From positions 558,001 to 622,000 of the forward strand of contig NZ_JABVAX010000001.1 in the NCBI RefSeq assembly GCF_013404595.1: 64,000 nucleotides of DNA, given 5' to 3'. The DNA is from Jannaschia marina (GTDB taxonomy: Bacteria > Pseudomonadota > Alphaproteobacteria > Rhodobacterales > Rhodobacteraceae). Within the stretch, counting starts at the first letter, position 1. Every line of letters starts with the position of its first letter. Position numbers and translations under genes: made by a program. Shown here one piece after another: positions 35,781-44,131 of the stretch. Under the pieces are notes generated by a model. The model was not told the DNA's origin. It saw nothing but the letters and a program-made list of their open reading frames with translations, and did not search any database.

Positions 35781-37046
35781 ATGACTTCGACGCTCCTGAC
35801 GAACGCGCGGCTGATCGACCCGGAAGCCGGCACCGATACCCTGGGCGAGCTGCGCATCGAGGCGGGGCGGATCACCGCGCCCGGCCCCGCCGAGCAGGTC
35901 GTCGATTGCGGCGGCAGGTGCCTCGCCCCCGGCATCGTCGACCTCGGCGTCAAGGTGGGCGAACCGGGCGAGCGCCACAAGGAGAGCTTCCACACCGCGG
36001 GGCAGGCCGCGGCGCGCGGCGGCATCACCACCATGGTCTGCCGCCCCGACACGATCCCCGTGATCGACAGCCCCGAAACGCTGGAACACGCGCGCACCCG
36101 CGCGACGCATTCCGCCGTCAGGGTTCATCACATGTCCGCGCTGACACGTGGCCGGGCGGGGCGGGAGATGGTGGAGATCGGTTTCCTGCGCGATGCGGGC
36201 GCGGTCGCCTTCACCGACGGCACCCACGTGGTGACCGACACCAAGGTCCTGTCGCGGTGCCTGACCTACGCGCGCTCGCTCAGGGCGCTCGTCGTCGGGC
36301 ATCCGCAGGAGCCCGGGCTCGCGCGCGGGGCGGTCGTGACGAGCGGCAAGTTCGCGTCGCTCCGGGGGCTGCCCGGCGTCTCGCCGCTCGCCGAACGGAT
36401 GGGGGTCGAGCGCGACCTGGCGCTCGTGGAGGCGACGGGGGTGGCCTACCACCTCGACCAGGTGACGACGGCGGCGGGCCTCGCGCCGCTGCGCCGGGCA
36501 AGGGCCGCGGGCCTCGACGTGACGGCCGGCACCTCGATCCATCACCTGACACTGAACGTGCTCGACGTGGCCGACTACCGCACCTTCTTCAAGGTCACGC
36601 CGCCCCTGCGCACCGAGGATGACCGGCTCGCTGTGGCCGAGGCGCTGGCCGATGGCACGATCGACATCATCAGTTCCATGCACACGCCGCAGGACGAGGA
36701 ATCGAAGCGCCTCCCGTTCGAGGAGGCCGCGCCGGGGGCGGTGGGGCTCGAGACGCTCCTGCCGGCGGCGATGCGGCTCGTTTCGGCAGGGCATGTCGAT
36801 CTGCCGACGCTCTGGCGCGCGCTGTCGCTCAACCCGGCGCGGCGGCTGGGCCTCGCGGGGGGCACGCTTGCAAAGGGCGCACCGGCCGATCTCGTGCTCT
36901 TCGATCCTGACGCCCCCTTCGTCCTCGACCGCTGGACGCTCGCCTCGAAGTCGAAGAACACGCCCTTCGACGGGGCCCGGATGGAGGGTCGCGTCCTGCG
37001 GACGTGGGTCGGTGGCGAGACGGTCTACGACCGCGCGGACGGCTGA
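35781..37046 (+). CDS. dihydroorotase-like protein, probably non-catalytic (PyrC'-type)
   Basis: A 421-residue member of the dihydroorotase/amidohydrolase family (GRCLAPGIVDLGVKVGEPGERHKESF; TTMVCRPDTIPVIDS). The metal-binding HxH after the conserved D is replaced (DLGVKV), and the late D-H pair is changed (ISSMHTPQDEESK instead of ATDHAPH). It should not bind the two zinc ions needed for catalysis. Near pyrB such proteins (Pseudomonas PyrC') act as structural partners of ATCase. A catalytic dihydroorotase is expected elsewhere in the genome. Confidence 0.88.
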   Translation: MTSTLLTNARLIDPEAGTDTLGELRIEAGRITAPGPAEQVVDCGGRCLAPGIVDLGVKVGEPGERHKESFHTAGQAAARGGITTMVCRPDTIPVIDSPETLEHARTRATHSAVRVHHMSALTRGRAGREMVEIGFLRDAGAVAFTDGTHVVTDTKVLSRCLTYARSLRALVVGHPQEPGLARGAVVTSGKFASLRGLPGVSPLAERMGVERDLALVEATGVAYHLDQVTTAAGLAPLRRARAAGLDVTAGTSIHHLTLNVLDVADYRTFFKVTPPLRTEDDRLAVAEALADGTIDIISSMHTPQDEESKRLPFEEAAPGAVGLETLLPAAMRLVSAGHVDLPTLWRALSLNPARRLGLAGGTLAKGAPADLVLFDPDAPFVLDRWTLASKSKNTPFDGARMEGRVLRTWVGGETVYDRADG

Positions 37047-37157
37047 CACCCCGGGGGGTGCAGCGCGACAACACCTTTTTCCGAGCGCGTGATCGCATGT
37101 GGCCCGCCGCGCGGCGGAATGGCATCGTCATCGCGGGGAAGGGGAACGGAGAGCGCC

Positions 37158-37760
37158 ATGCCCGAGATGACAACGGCCCTGCCGCTCCTGCTGACGGTGG
37201 CGGCGCTGGCCTACCTGTTGGGCTCCGTGCCCTTCGGCATCGTCATGGCGCGCATCTTCGGCCTGGGCGATCTGCGGCAGATCGGGTCGGGGAACATCGG
37301 CGCGACCAACGTGCTGCGCACCGGGAACAGGCCGGCGGCGGCGCTCACCCTGATCGGCGACGCGGGCAAGGGCGGGGCGGCGGTGCTGCTGGCCCGCGCG
37401 CTCGTCGGCGAGGATGCGGCGCAGGTGGCGGGGCTGATGGCGTTTCTCGGCCATTGCTTCCCGGTCTTCCTTCGGTTTCACGGCGGCAAGGGGGTGGCGA
37501 CCTTCCTCGGCACGCTTCTTGCCCTGTCCTTCCCGCTTGGCGTCGCGGCCTGCCTTACTTGGCTTGCCACGGCGGTCGTCTTCCGCATCTCCTCGCTTTC
37601 CGCCCTCGTCGCCGCGGCGGCGGCCCCCGCCTGGGCGCTCTGGCTCCGGCCCGACAGCGTGGCGCTCTGCGCGGGGCTGGCGGCCCTCATCTTCTACCGC
37701 CATGCCGCGAACATCCGCCGGATCGCCGACGGCTCAGAGCCCCGGATCGGGCGGAAGTGA
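37158..37760 (+). CDS. plsY: acyl-phosphate:glycerol-3-phosphate acyltransferase PlsY
   Basis: A 200-residue polytopic enzyme that starts phospholipid synthesis by acylating glycerol 3-phosphate from acyl-phosphate. Signature loops: GSVPFG, GSGNIGATNVLR (motif 1) and FHGGKGVATFLG (phosphate-binding motif), with about five membrane helices. ATG 37158 follows GGAGAG. Its stop overlaps the next start (GTGA). Confidence 0.95.
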   Translation: MPEMTTALPLLLTVAALAYLLGSVPFGIVMARIFGLGDLRQIGSGNIGATNVLRTGNRPAAALTLIGDAGKGGAAVLLARALVGEDAAQVAGLMAFLGHCFPVFLRFHGGKGVATFLGTLLALSFPLGVAACLTWLATAVVFRISSLSALVAAAAAPAWALWLRPDSVALCAGLAALIFYRHAANIRRIADGSEPRIGRK

Positions 37761-38197
37761 CCTTCGCCGCCGCGGTCGTCTCGGCCTATCGGGGGGCCTT
37801 CGACGCGACGGGCCGCGCCGATCGGTCGGAATACTGGTGGTTCGTCGTCTTCGGCGTCATCGCCGGATGGTTCGGCATGACGCTCGTGCTGGCCTTCGAC
37901 GTGCCGGCCGGGGTTCTGCTGCCGCTGTTCCTCTCAGTCTTCGTCCCGAGCGTGGCCCTGACCGTCCGGCGGCTGCATGACATCGACCGCAGTGGCTGGT
38001 GGTATCTGATCGGCCTCGTCCCCTTCGGTGGGCTTCTGCTGCTGATCTTCACCGTCCTGCCGGGAACGCCTGGTGACAATCGGTTCGGACCCCCTCCGAA
38101 CGGGGGGCGGCGTGCGCTCGTCGGCTATGATGATCTCGACGTGAGTTACGACCGTACCGGCATTCCCCGCGTGCGCCCGGAGGACGAATACCTGTGA
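37757..38197 (+). CDS. DUF805 family membrane protein
   Basis: A 146-residue membrane protein. ATGRADRSEYWWF near the N terminus and RRLHDIDRSGWW between helices are the DUF805 signature. About four hydrophobic segments and a polar C-terminal tail (GYDDLDVSYDRTGIPRVRPEDEYL). The GTG start overlaps the plsY stop. The family has no established function. A second DUF805 gene lies at 38772. Confidence 0.87.
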   Translation: MTFAAAVVSAYRGAFDATGRADRSEYWWFVVFGVIAGWFGMTLVLAFDVPAGVLLPLFLSVFVPSVALTVRRLHDIDRSGWWYLIGLVPFGGLLLLIFTVLPGTPGDNRFGPPPNGGRRALVGYDDLDVSYDRTGIPRVRPEDEYL

Positions 38198-38673
38198 CAC
38201 GATATCTGACGATCCTTCTCACGCTCCTTGCGGCCCAGACGGCGAGCGCGCAGCATCTGCCCGACAACCCGGTCGCCCGCGCCATCGTCGGGGCCTACGC
38301 CGACGCCTGCGCCACCGAGACCGGGAGCCCCGACATGACCTTCGAGCCGGGGGCCTTCGTTCCGGTCGACCTCGACGAGGATCCGGCGACCGAGGACATG
38401 GTCGTCGACATGCGCTTCGCCACCTGCGACCGGCTACCCGCGCTCTTCTCGGGCTCTGGCGGCTCGCCCATCCATCTGATCGTGGGCGAAGACACGGCGG
38501 AGTTCTTCGGCGGTCACTGGCAGATCGTGGACTTCGGCGACGATGGCTTCCGGAGCCGGATCTTCCTTCTGGGCGTGCACGGTCTCTACTGCGACGGCTA
38601 CGGCAGCCAGCTCTGCGTGCGCGCGATCGGCTACGCCGACGGGGTTTTCTCGACACAGCCGGTTCTGGAATAG
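38194..38673 (+). CDS. small secreted protein of unknown function
   Basis: A 159-residue protein with a signal peptide (MTRYLTILLTLLAAQTASA|Q). The mature part is acidic and contains five cysteines (CATETGS, FATCDRL, YCDGYGSQLC). No known domain is recognised. The GTG start overlaps the upstream DUF805 stop (GTGA), so it is co-translated with that gene. Periplasmic location is inferred from the signal. Confidence 0.75.
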   Translation: MTRYLTILLTLLAAQTASAQHLPDNPVARAIVGAYADACATETGSPDMTFEPGAFVPVDLDEDPATEDMVVDMRFATCDRLPALFSGSGGSPIHLIVGEDTAEFFGGHWQIVDFGDDGFRSRIFLLGVHGLYCDGYGSQLCVRAIGYADGVFSTQPVLE

Positions 38674-38771
38674 GCCGCTTTCCGCGCAGGGGGCTTGCCA
38701 CGCCGATCGGGCCTGCCCCAACGTCCGCGCGTGTCCCATCGTGTGGACAGTATTTTAAGGAATGGAACGAG

Positions 38772-39152
38772 ATGACGTTTGGTGAAGCCGTAAACACGTG
38801 CCTGAAGCAGAAATACGCGACCTTTCAGGGGCGCGCCGCGCGCAGCGAGTACTGGTGGTTTACCCTCTTCTCGATCCTGGCCCAGATCGGGGCGCAGATC
38901 GTCTTCGCGGTTCTGGCAAGCATGGGCGAAGCGGCCGCGCTCCTGGGCATCGTGATCCTTGCGGTCGTCGTACTCGGCCTCATCCTCCCCGGCATCTCGG
39001 TCCTGGTGCGGCGCCTGCACGACACCGACCGCTCGGGCTGGTGGTTCTGGATCGCGCTCGTGCCGCTCGTCGGCTCCATCATCCTGCTCGTGTTCCTCGT
39101 GACGAAGGGGACCGAGGGCGAGAATACTTTCGGCGCTGATCCGCTCGCCTGA
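38772..39152 (+). CDS. DUF805 family membrane protein (second copy)
   Basis: A 126-residue protein with the same signatures as the 37757 gene: FQGRAARSEYWWF and VRRLHDTDRSGWWFW, with four hydrophobic segments. It ends TEGENTFGADPLA, a common DUF805 tail. It is separated by 98 bases from the secreted-protein gene, so it may have its own promoter. A strong terminator follows. Function unknown. Confidence 0.88.
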   Translation: MTFGEAVNTCLKQKYATFQGRAARSEYWWFTLFSILAQIGAQIVFAVLASMGEAAALLGIVILAVVVLGLILPGISVLVRRLHDTDRSGWWFWIALVPLVGSIILLVFLVTKGTEGENTFGADPLA

Positions 39153-39196
39153 GCGGGACGCGCGCGGCCCCGTGACCGCGGCCGCGTCGAATGATC

Positions 39197-39228
39197 GGCG
39201 GAAGCGCTCCCTGCGCTTCCGCCTTTTT
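39197..39228 (+). terminator. intrinsic terminator after the second DUF805 gene
   Basis: GGCGGAAGCGC (39197-39207) and GCGCTTCCGCC (39213-39223) form a perfect 11-pair stem with a TCCCT loop, followed by TTTTT. Confidence 0.92.
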
Positions 39229-39231
39229 CCG

Positions 39232-39278
39232 TGCATCGTCGGGATGAGAGATGGTCGGGTCTGGCCCGACCATGACAG
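39232..39278. repeat. REP-like hairpin with a truncated inverted partner
   Basis: A perfect hairpin at 39251-39273 (ATGGTCGGG, loop TCTGG, CCCGACCAT) has GAG on its left and GAC on its right. To the left is only the first arm of an inverted partner (CATCGTCGGG, 39234-39243), so this copy of the pair is truncated. It lies between convergent genes. Confidence 0.75.
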
Positions 39279-39296
39279 CAGGCCGGTGGCGCGCCT

Positions 39297-39575
39297 CTAG
39301 CGCCGCAGCGTTATCAGGAGTTCGAGCGCGTCTGCCGTGCGGCGGGTGTTGGCGTAGATGCCGAGCCCGAGATAGAGCGCGCCGCCGATCACCAGAAGGC
39401 CAAGGTATCCGCCAAGCGCGACGACCGCCGCCATGGCGGGCCCCTCGATCCTGAATTCACCTACGGGCACGCCTCCGAAAAGCGCACCGATCGCCACGAC
39501 CGCGATGCCGACGGCGGCGAGGATCAGCACGACCGTGATGACAATCTCGAGACCCTTGATGAAGAAATCGCGCAT
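39297..39575 (-). CDS. small two-helix membrane protein of unknown function
   Basis: A 92-residue protein with an N-terminal amphipathic start (MRDFFIKGLEIVI), two long hydrophobic helices (about 8-34 and 47-72) and a basic C terminus (NTRRTADALELLITLRR). AGGGAAAG precedes ATG 39575. It follows gshA on the same strand. No known family is recognised. Confidence 0.7.
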   Translation of the reverse strand: MRDFFIKGLEIVITVVLILAAVGIAVVAIGALFGGVPVGEFRIEGPAMAAVVALGGYLGLLVIGGALYLGLGIYANTRRTADALELLITLRR

Positions 39576-39632
39576 GATCTTTCCCTTTTGGGTACAGGAT
39601 CAGGCGTCCGGCGGCCCGGCGCAAGCCTGTCC

Positions 39633-41003
39633 TCAGTAGCTGCGCTCCGCGTAGACGCGCGTCAGGTCGCCCTGCCAGGCACCGTGATAGTCGTCGAGCA
39701 TCTCGTCGGCCGGGGATTTGCCGGTCTCGACCGACTCGCGCAGGGCGTTGAGGAAATGCGTCTCGTCTGGGACGAGGCCGCCGGCCCCCGCTTTCGCCCG
39801 CGCCTTGAGGCCGGCATGGCTGATTTCCACCAACTCGCGCGCGAGGTCGTGCATCCGGGTCCCGTCGACCTCCGCCGCGAGCCCCTCGCGGGAGGCGGCG
39901 ACGCGCAGGGCGAGGCGCGTTTCCTGATCCCAATCCTTGGCGATGTCCCAGGCGGCATCGAGGGAGGATTGGTCGTACATCAGCCCGACCCAGAAGGCCG
40001 GCAGCGCGCAGAGCCGACGCCACGGGCCGCCGTCGGCTCCCCGCATCTCCATGTATTTCTTGATCCGGGCCTCGGGGAAGAGCGTCGTCAGGTGGTCGGC
40101 CCAGTCCGACATCTGCGGCGTCTCGCCCGGCAGGGCCGGCAGCTCTCCGCGCAGGAAATCGCGGAAGGACTGGCCGAGCGCGTCGATGTAGGTGCCGTCG
40201 CGGTAGACGAAGTACATCGGCACATCGAGCGCGTAGTCCACCCATTGCTCGAAGCCGAAGCCCTCGTCGAAGACGAATTCCGGGATGCCGGTGCGCGCCG
40301 CGTCGAGGTCGCGCCAGACGCGGCTGCGCCAGGACTTGTGGCCGTTCGGCTGCCCCTCGAAAAAGGGCGAGTTGGAGAAGAGCGCCGTCGCCACCGACTG
40401 CAGCGCCATCGCGACGCGCAGCTTCTGCACCATGTCCGCTTCGGAGGCGAAGTCGATGTTGACCTGCACCGTGCAGGTGCGCCGCATCATCACCTTTCCC
40501 ATGGTGCCGACCTTGTCCATGTAGGCATCCATCAGCTTGTAGCGGCCCTTGGGCATCAGCGGCATGTCGGCGTGCGTCCACTCCGGTGCTGCGCCGAGAC
40601 CGATGAAGCCGGCCCCGATCCCGTCGGCCACGGCCTTCACCTCGGCGAGATGGGTGTTCACCTCGTCGCAGGTCTGGTGGATCGTCTCGAGCGGCGCGCC
40701 CGAAAGCTCCAGCTGCCCCCCCGGTTCGAGCGAGATGTTCGCCCCCGCCTTCTCGAGCCCGATCAGCAGGCCACCCTCGGTCACCGGCGTCCAGCCGAAG
40801 CGGTCGCGCAGACCCGAGAGGACAGCGTTGATGGAGCGCGGGCCGTCGTAGGGTAAGGGTTGCAGCGTGTCCTGGCAGAAACCGAACTTCTCGTGTTCCG
40901 TCCCGATGCGCCAGTCGTCCTTCGGCTTGCAGCCGGAAGCCAGGAACTCGGCCAGCTGCGTCGTGTCGGTGATGGCGCCGCCGCCGGACTGGGGAATGGA
41001 CAT
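39633..41003 (-). CDS. gshA: glutamate-cysteine ligase
   Basis: A 456-residue enzyme of the plant/alphaproteobacterial glutamate-cysteine ligase family, the first step of glutathione synthesis. Seen: RIGTEHEKFGF, SLEPGGQLELSGAP, MMRRTCTVQVNIDF and the downstream NGHKSWRSRVWRDLD stretch. ATG 41003 has GGAGG seven bases upstream and is preferred over the ATG at 41039. It follows three minus-strand genes headed by rsmE, with a 55-base gap. Confidence 0.94.
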   Translation of the reverse strand: MSIPQSGGGAITDTTQLAEFLASGCKPKDDWRIGTEHEKFGFCQDTLQPLPYDGPRSINAVLSGLRDRFGWTPVTEGGLLIGLEKAGANISLEPGGQLELSGAPLETIHQTCDEVNTHLAEVKAVADGIGAGFIGLGAAPEWTHADMPLMPKGRYKLMDAYMDKVGTMGKVMMRRTCTVQVNIDFASEADMVQKLRVAMALQSVATALFSNSPFFEGQPNGHKSWRSRVWRDLDAARTGIPEFVFDEGFGFEQWVDYALDVPMYFVYRDGTYIDALGQSFRDFLRGELPALPGETPQMSDWADHLTTLFPEARIKKYMEMRGADGGPWRRLCALPAFWVGLMYDQSSLDAAWDIAKDWDQETRLALRVAASREGLAAEVDGTRMHDLARELVEISHAGLKARAKAGAGGLVPDETHFLNALRESVETGKSPADEMLDDYHGAWQGDLTRVYAERSY

Positions 41004-41058
41004 CTGGACGCCTCCGGGCTCCGTGGTCTGGAACGTCACGAGTGATCCGCAGGGCTCC

Positions 41059-41571
41059 TCAAGTCAAGGCGCGCAGCGGCGTCCGTCGCCATACCGTGAT
41101 CGTCTGGGGTGTGCGCGTCTGCACGGCCCGCACCATCGCGCCAGCGTCGAGCCCGGGCAACGGGGCAAGCGCATCGAGAAGCCGCTCCGCTCCGGTCGCG
41201 CGCTCCGGAATGGCGAGCGGCGACTGCCCGGGCTGCGCGAGGTGCCATTCGCCGCTGCCGTCCGCGGCGCGGACGAAGGTGACCTGGCTCAACTCGGTCA
41301 ACGCCACGACGCCACCGGTCTCCGGCCCCATGTACGTGATCCGCCCCTCCACCGTCTCGACGATGCCGGGCGACTGTCCGTCGCCGCGAAACCGGGCGGC
41401 GCGGAGGCCCGAGACGGTCAGCACGACGCCGACCGCCATCGACGCCGCGCCGAAGAGCGCCGGCAGGCCCGAGGTGCCGAGCCAGAGCCACAGCCCGATC
41501 AGGACGGCACCCGCCCCGACGAGTGCCTCGCGCCAGCGCAGGAGAGCCGCGCGGACTTCGGGGCGGATCAC
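41059..41571 (-). CDS. two-helix membrane protein of unknown function
   Basis: A 170-residue protein. Two hydrophobic helices (about 16-34 and 38-56) lead into a soluble beta-rich domain (VEGRITYMGPETGGVVALTELSQVTF). The GTG start overlaps the GNAT gene stop (GTGA), so the two are co-translated. No family is recognised; the position between the acetyltransferase and gshA gives no clear role. Confidence 0.75.
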   Translation of the reverse strand: MIRPEVRAALLRWREALVGAGAVLIGLWLWLGTSGLPALFGAASMAVGVVLTVSGLRAARFRGDGQSPGIVETVEGRITYMGPETGGVVALTELSQVTFVRAADGSGEWHLAQPGQSPLAIPERATGAERLLDALAPLPGLDAGAMVRAVQTRTPQTITVWRRTPLRALT

Positions 41572-42383
41572 GGGGTCACCTTGGGCTCGAAGAAGAGAAG
41601 CGTGAAGGTGCCGGTCCGCTGGAATCCGAGCGGAGTGTAGCAGGCGACCGCCGCGTCGGAGGCGGCGAAGAGGGTCGCTGTCTCGACGCCGGTGGCTCTT
41701 GCTTCGGCCAGGTGCAGCGCGAGCGCGCGCCGGGCAAGGCCCCGCCCCCGCGTCTCTGGCGGAGTATAGACGCCGCCGACCTGCACGATCTCCGGTAAGG
41801 TGGCGTTGAACCCGGTCATCGCGGCGGGCCGGCCGTCGACCACGAGGAAGCGATGGCTGTCCTCCGCGATCCAGCCTTCGACCTCCCGCGTCGTATCCTC
41901 CAGCGTTCTGCTGCCGGTTTGAAGCTCCGCGTTGTAAGCCTGTCGCCAGCAGATGGCGCGCTCGGCATCCACCGAGACCGGGACGAGGTCGCCCGGTCCC
42001 TCCGGCACGATCAGCGCGTCCAGCGACAACTCGAACTGCGGCTCGTCGGCGTCGAGGGACTTCGGGGCCTCGGTGAGCCCGAGCGCGTCGAGAAGCGGGC
42101 GCACCATGCGGGCGGGCCCCGCCGCGCCTCTCAGGCGCTCGCCCCGCAGGATTTCGGCCGCCGCAGGGATGTCGGACGGGTCGGGAAGATAGGGCAAGAT
42201 CATCCCGTCGTTGCCGAGCGCGAGGACCGCGCGATCGCGCACCCCCCAGAGCCGGAGCGCCCGCATGTGCGTTCCGCCGAAGCCGTGCGTGCGCAGGTTC
42301 GATTGCGGGAACATCGTGTCCGTCCGCGCGCTGTCGAGGAGTGCGACGATCCAGTCGCGGTCCGGCGGGCCAAGCGTCTTCAT
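41568..42383 (-). CDS. GNAT family N-acetyltransferase
   Basis: A 271-residue protein. The C-terminal half is a GNAT domain with the acetyl-CoA loop VGGVYTPPETRGRGLARRAL and the late AAVACYTPLGFQRTGTF segment. The N-terminal half (about 1-130) is unassigned and may form a second, degenerate GNAT lobe. Acceptor unknown. ATG 42383 overlaps the rsmE stop (ATGA). Confidence 0.87.
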   Translation of the reverse strand: MKTLGPPDRDWIVALLDSARTDTMFPQSNLRTHGFGGTHMRALRLWGVRDRAVLALGNDGMILPYLPDPSDIPAAAEILRGERLRGAAGPARMVRPLLDALGLTEAPKSLDADEPQFELSLDALIVPEGPGDLVPVSVDAERAICWRQAYNAELQTGSRTLEDTTREVEGWIAEDSHRFLVVDGRPAAMTGFNATLPEIVQVGGVYTPPETRGRGLARRALALHLAEARATGVETATLFAASDAAVACYTPLGFQRTGTFTLLFFEPKVTP

Positions 42384-43117
42384 CCCCAGTCTCCCCGCCC
42401 GGCCTGCCAGAGTGTCAGCGCCGCAACGGCCGCCGTGTCCGCGCGCAGGATGCGGGGGCCGAGGGCGATGGCATGCGCCTGTGGATGGGCTCGCAAGTTG
42501 GCCCGTTCTTCGGGCGAGAAGCCGCCCTCCGGCCCGATAAGGATCGCGGCGGGGGCCGGGGGCAGGGCGGTGGAGCGGCCACCCTCGGCCCAGTCGGGGT
42601 CGTCCGAGAGCGTCTCGTCGCAGAAGATGAGTGCCCGGTCGGTGGGCCAGTCGGCGAGGAGGCGTTCGAGCGGCACGATATCGTCGACCGGGGGGACGAA
42701 GGTGCCGCCGCATTGTTCGGCCGCTTCGAGGGCATGGGCCTGGAGCCGATCCTGCCGGATGCGCTCGGAATTGGTGTAGCGCGTCGAGACGGGCCGGATG
42801 CGCGCGGCCCCGAGCTCGGTCGCCTTCTCGACGATGAAGTCGGTGCGCGCCTTCTTGATCGGGGCGAAGAGGAGCCAGAGGTCCGGCGGATCGCATTGCG
42901 GCGCGACCTGCGCGCCGATCTCGAGTTCGCCGCCCCGCTTGGAGGCCGCGCGGATGGTCGCGCGGAAGGCTCCGCTCGTTCCGTCGAACACGGTCAGCGT
43001 GTCGCCAGCGGCAAGGCGCATGACGCCGCCGAGGTAGTGGCCCTGGTCCCTCGACAGCGCGACGCATTGCCCCGCCGCGAGCGGACCGGCTATGTGCAAC
43101 CTGACCTTACTGTCCAT
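42380..43117 (-). CDS. rsmE: 16S rRNA (uracil-1498-N3)-methyltransferase RsmE
   Basis: A 245-residue SPOUT methyltransferase. It has an N-terminal PUA-like segment (VRLHIAGPLAAGQCVALSRDQGHYLGGVMRL), ILIGPEGGFSPEE and ALGPRILRADTAAVAAL, the knot that binds S-adenosylmethionine. It methylates U1498 of 16S rRNA. It heads a minus-strand run (rsmE, GNAT, membrane protein, then gshA). Only 15 bases separate its start from divergent ubiA. Confidence 0.94.
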   Translation of the reverse strand: MDSKVRLHIAGPLAAGQCVALSRDQGHYLGGVMRLAAGDTLTVFDGTSGAFRATIRAASKRGGELEIGAQVAPQCDPPDLWLLFAPIKKARTDFIVEKATELGAARIRPVSTRYTNSERIRQDRLQAHALEAAEQCGGTFVPPVDDIVPLERLLADWPTDRALIFCDETLSDDPDWAEGGRSTALPPAPAAILIGPEGGFSPEERANLRAHPQAHAIALGPRILRADTAAVAALTLWQAGRGDWG

Positions 43118-43132
43118 GGGGAGAGCCCTTCG

Positions 43133-44074
43133 ATGACCGACACCTCCGATCAAGGACAGGTGGCCGACGCCGTCAAGGGCAACTGGGTCGACACGCTGGC
43201 CCCGCCGTCGACGCGCCCCTACCTGCGGCTCAGTCGCGCGGACCGGCCGATAGGAACCTGGCTTCTGCTTCTGCCGTGCTGGTGGGGTCTTGCGCTTGCG
43301 GTTTCGGCCACGGGGTTCCGTCCTTTCGATCTCTGGATCGCCGGGGCGGTCGCGGTGGGCGCGTTCCTGATGCGCGGTGCCGGCTGCACCTGGAACGACG
43401 TGACCGACCGTGACATCGACGGGTCGGTCGCGCGGACCCGGTCGCGGCCCCTCCCGTCGGGGGCGGTCACGCTGCGACAGGCGCTGGGCTGGATGGCGGC
43501 GCAGACGGCGCTGGCCGCACTCATCCTCTTTACCTTCAACTGGGCAGCGGTCGGCCTCGGAGTGCTCGCGCTCCTGCCGGTGGCGGTCTATCCCTTCGCC
43601 AAGCGATTTACCTGGTGGCCGCAAGTCTTCCTCGGTCTCGCCTTCAACTGGGGCGCGCTTCTGGTCTGGGCGGCGCAGACCGGGTCGCTCGGCTGGCCGG
43701 CGGTGCTGCTCTATCTGGGCGGGATCGCCTGGACGCTCTTCTACGACACGATCTACGCCTATCAGGACGTCGAGGACGACGCGCTCATCGGGGTCAAGTC
43801 CACCGCGCGCCGCTTCGGACGTCGCCCGCTCCCGTGGCTTCGGGGCTTCGCGGCGGCGACAGTGATCCTGCTGTCCCTGGCTGCCGTCACCGCGCTGCCC
43901 GTGGGGCCGGCGATGGTCGCGCTCGTCGGCGTCTGGCTGATGGGCTGGCACCTCGGCTGGCAGATGACGCAGCTCGACATCGACGATCCCGACCTCTGCC
44001 TGCGATTGTTTCGGACGAACCGGACGGCGGGACTGATGCCCGTGCTGTTTTTCGCCGTGTCGGCTTTCGTCTGA
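43133..44074 (+). CDS. ubiA: 4-hydroxybenzoate polyprenyltransferase UbiA
   Basis: A 313-residue polytopic prenyltransferase of ubiquinone synthesis. The two aspartate-rich motifs are present: NDVTDRDIDGSVARTRSRPLPSG and DTIYAYQDVEDDALIGVKSTA. RLSRADRPIGTWLLLLPCWW marks the family N terminus. About eight to nine membrane helices. GGGGAG before ATG 43133 overlaps the complement of the rsmE start codon. Confidence 0.95.
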   Translation: MTDTSDQGQVADAVKGNWVDTLAPPSTRPYLRLSRADRPIGTWLLLLPCWWGLALAVSATGFRPFDLWIAGAVAVGAFLMRGAGCTWNDVTDRDIDGSVARTRSRPLPSGAVTLRQALGWMAAQTALAALILFTFNWAAVGLGVLALLPVAVYPFAKRFTWWPQVFLGLAFNWGALLVWAAQTGSLGWPAVLLYLGGIAWTLFYDTIYAYQDVEDDALIGVKSTARRFGRRPLPWLRGFAAATVILLSLAAVTALPVGPAMVALVGVWLMGWHLGWQMTQLDIDDPDLCLRLFRTNRTAGLMPVLFFAVSAFV

Positions 44075-44131
44075 TTGCCCCCGGCGGGCTCTGCCGCTAA
44101 TCCAGTGCCCGGGGAGAAGATCTGACGGTTC

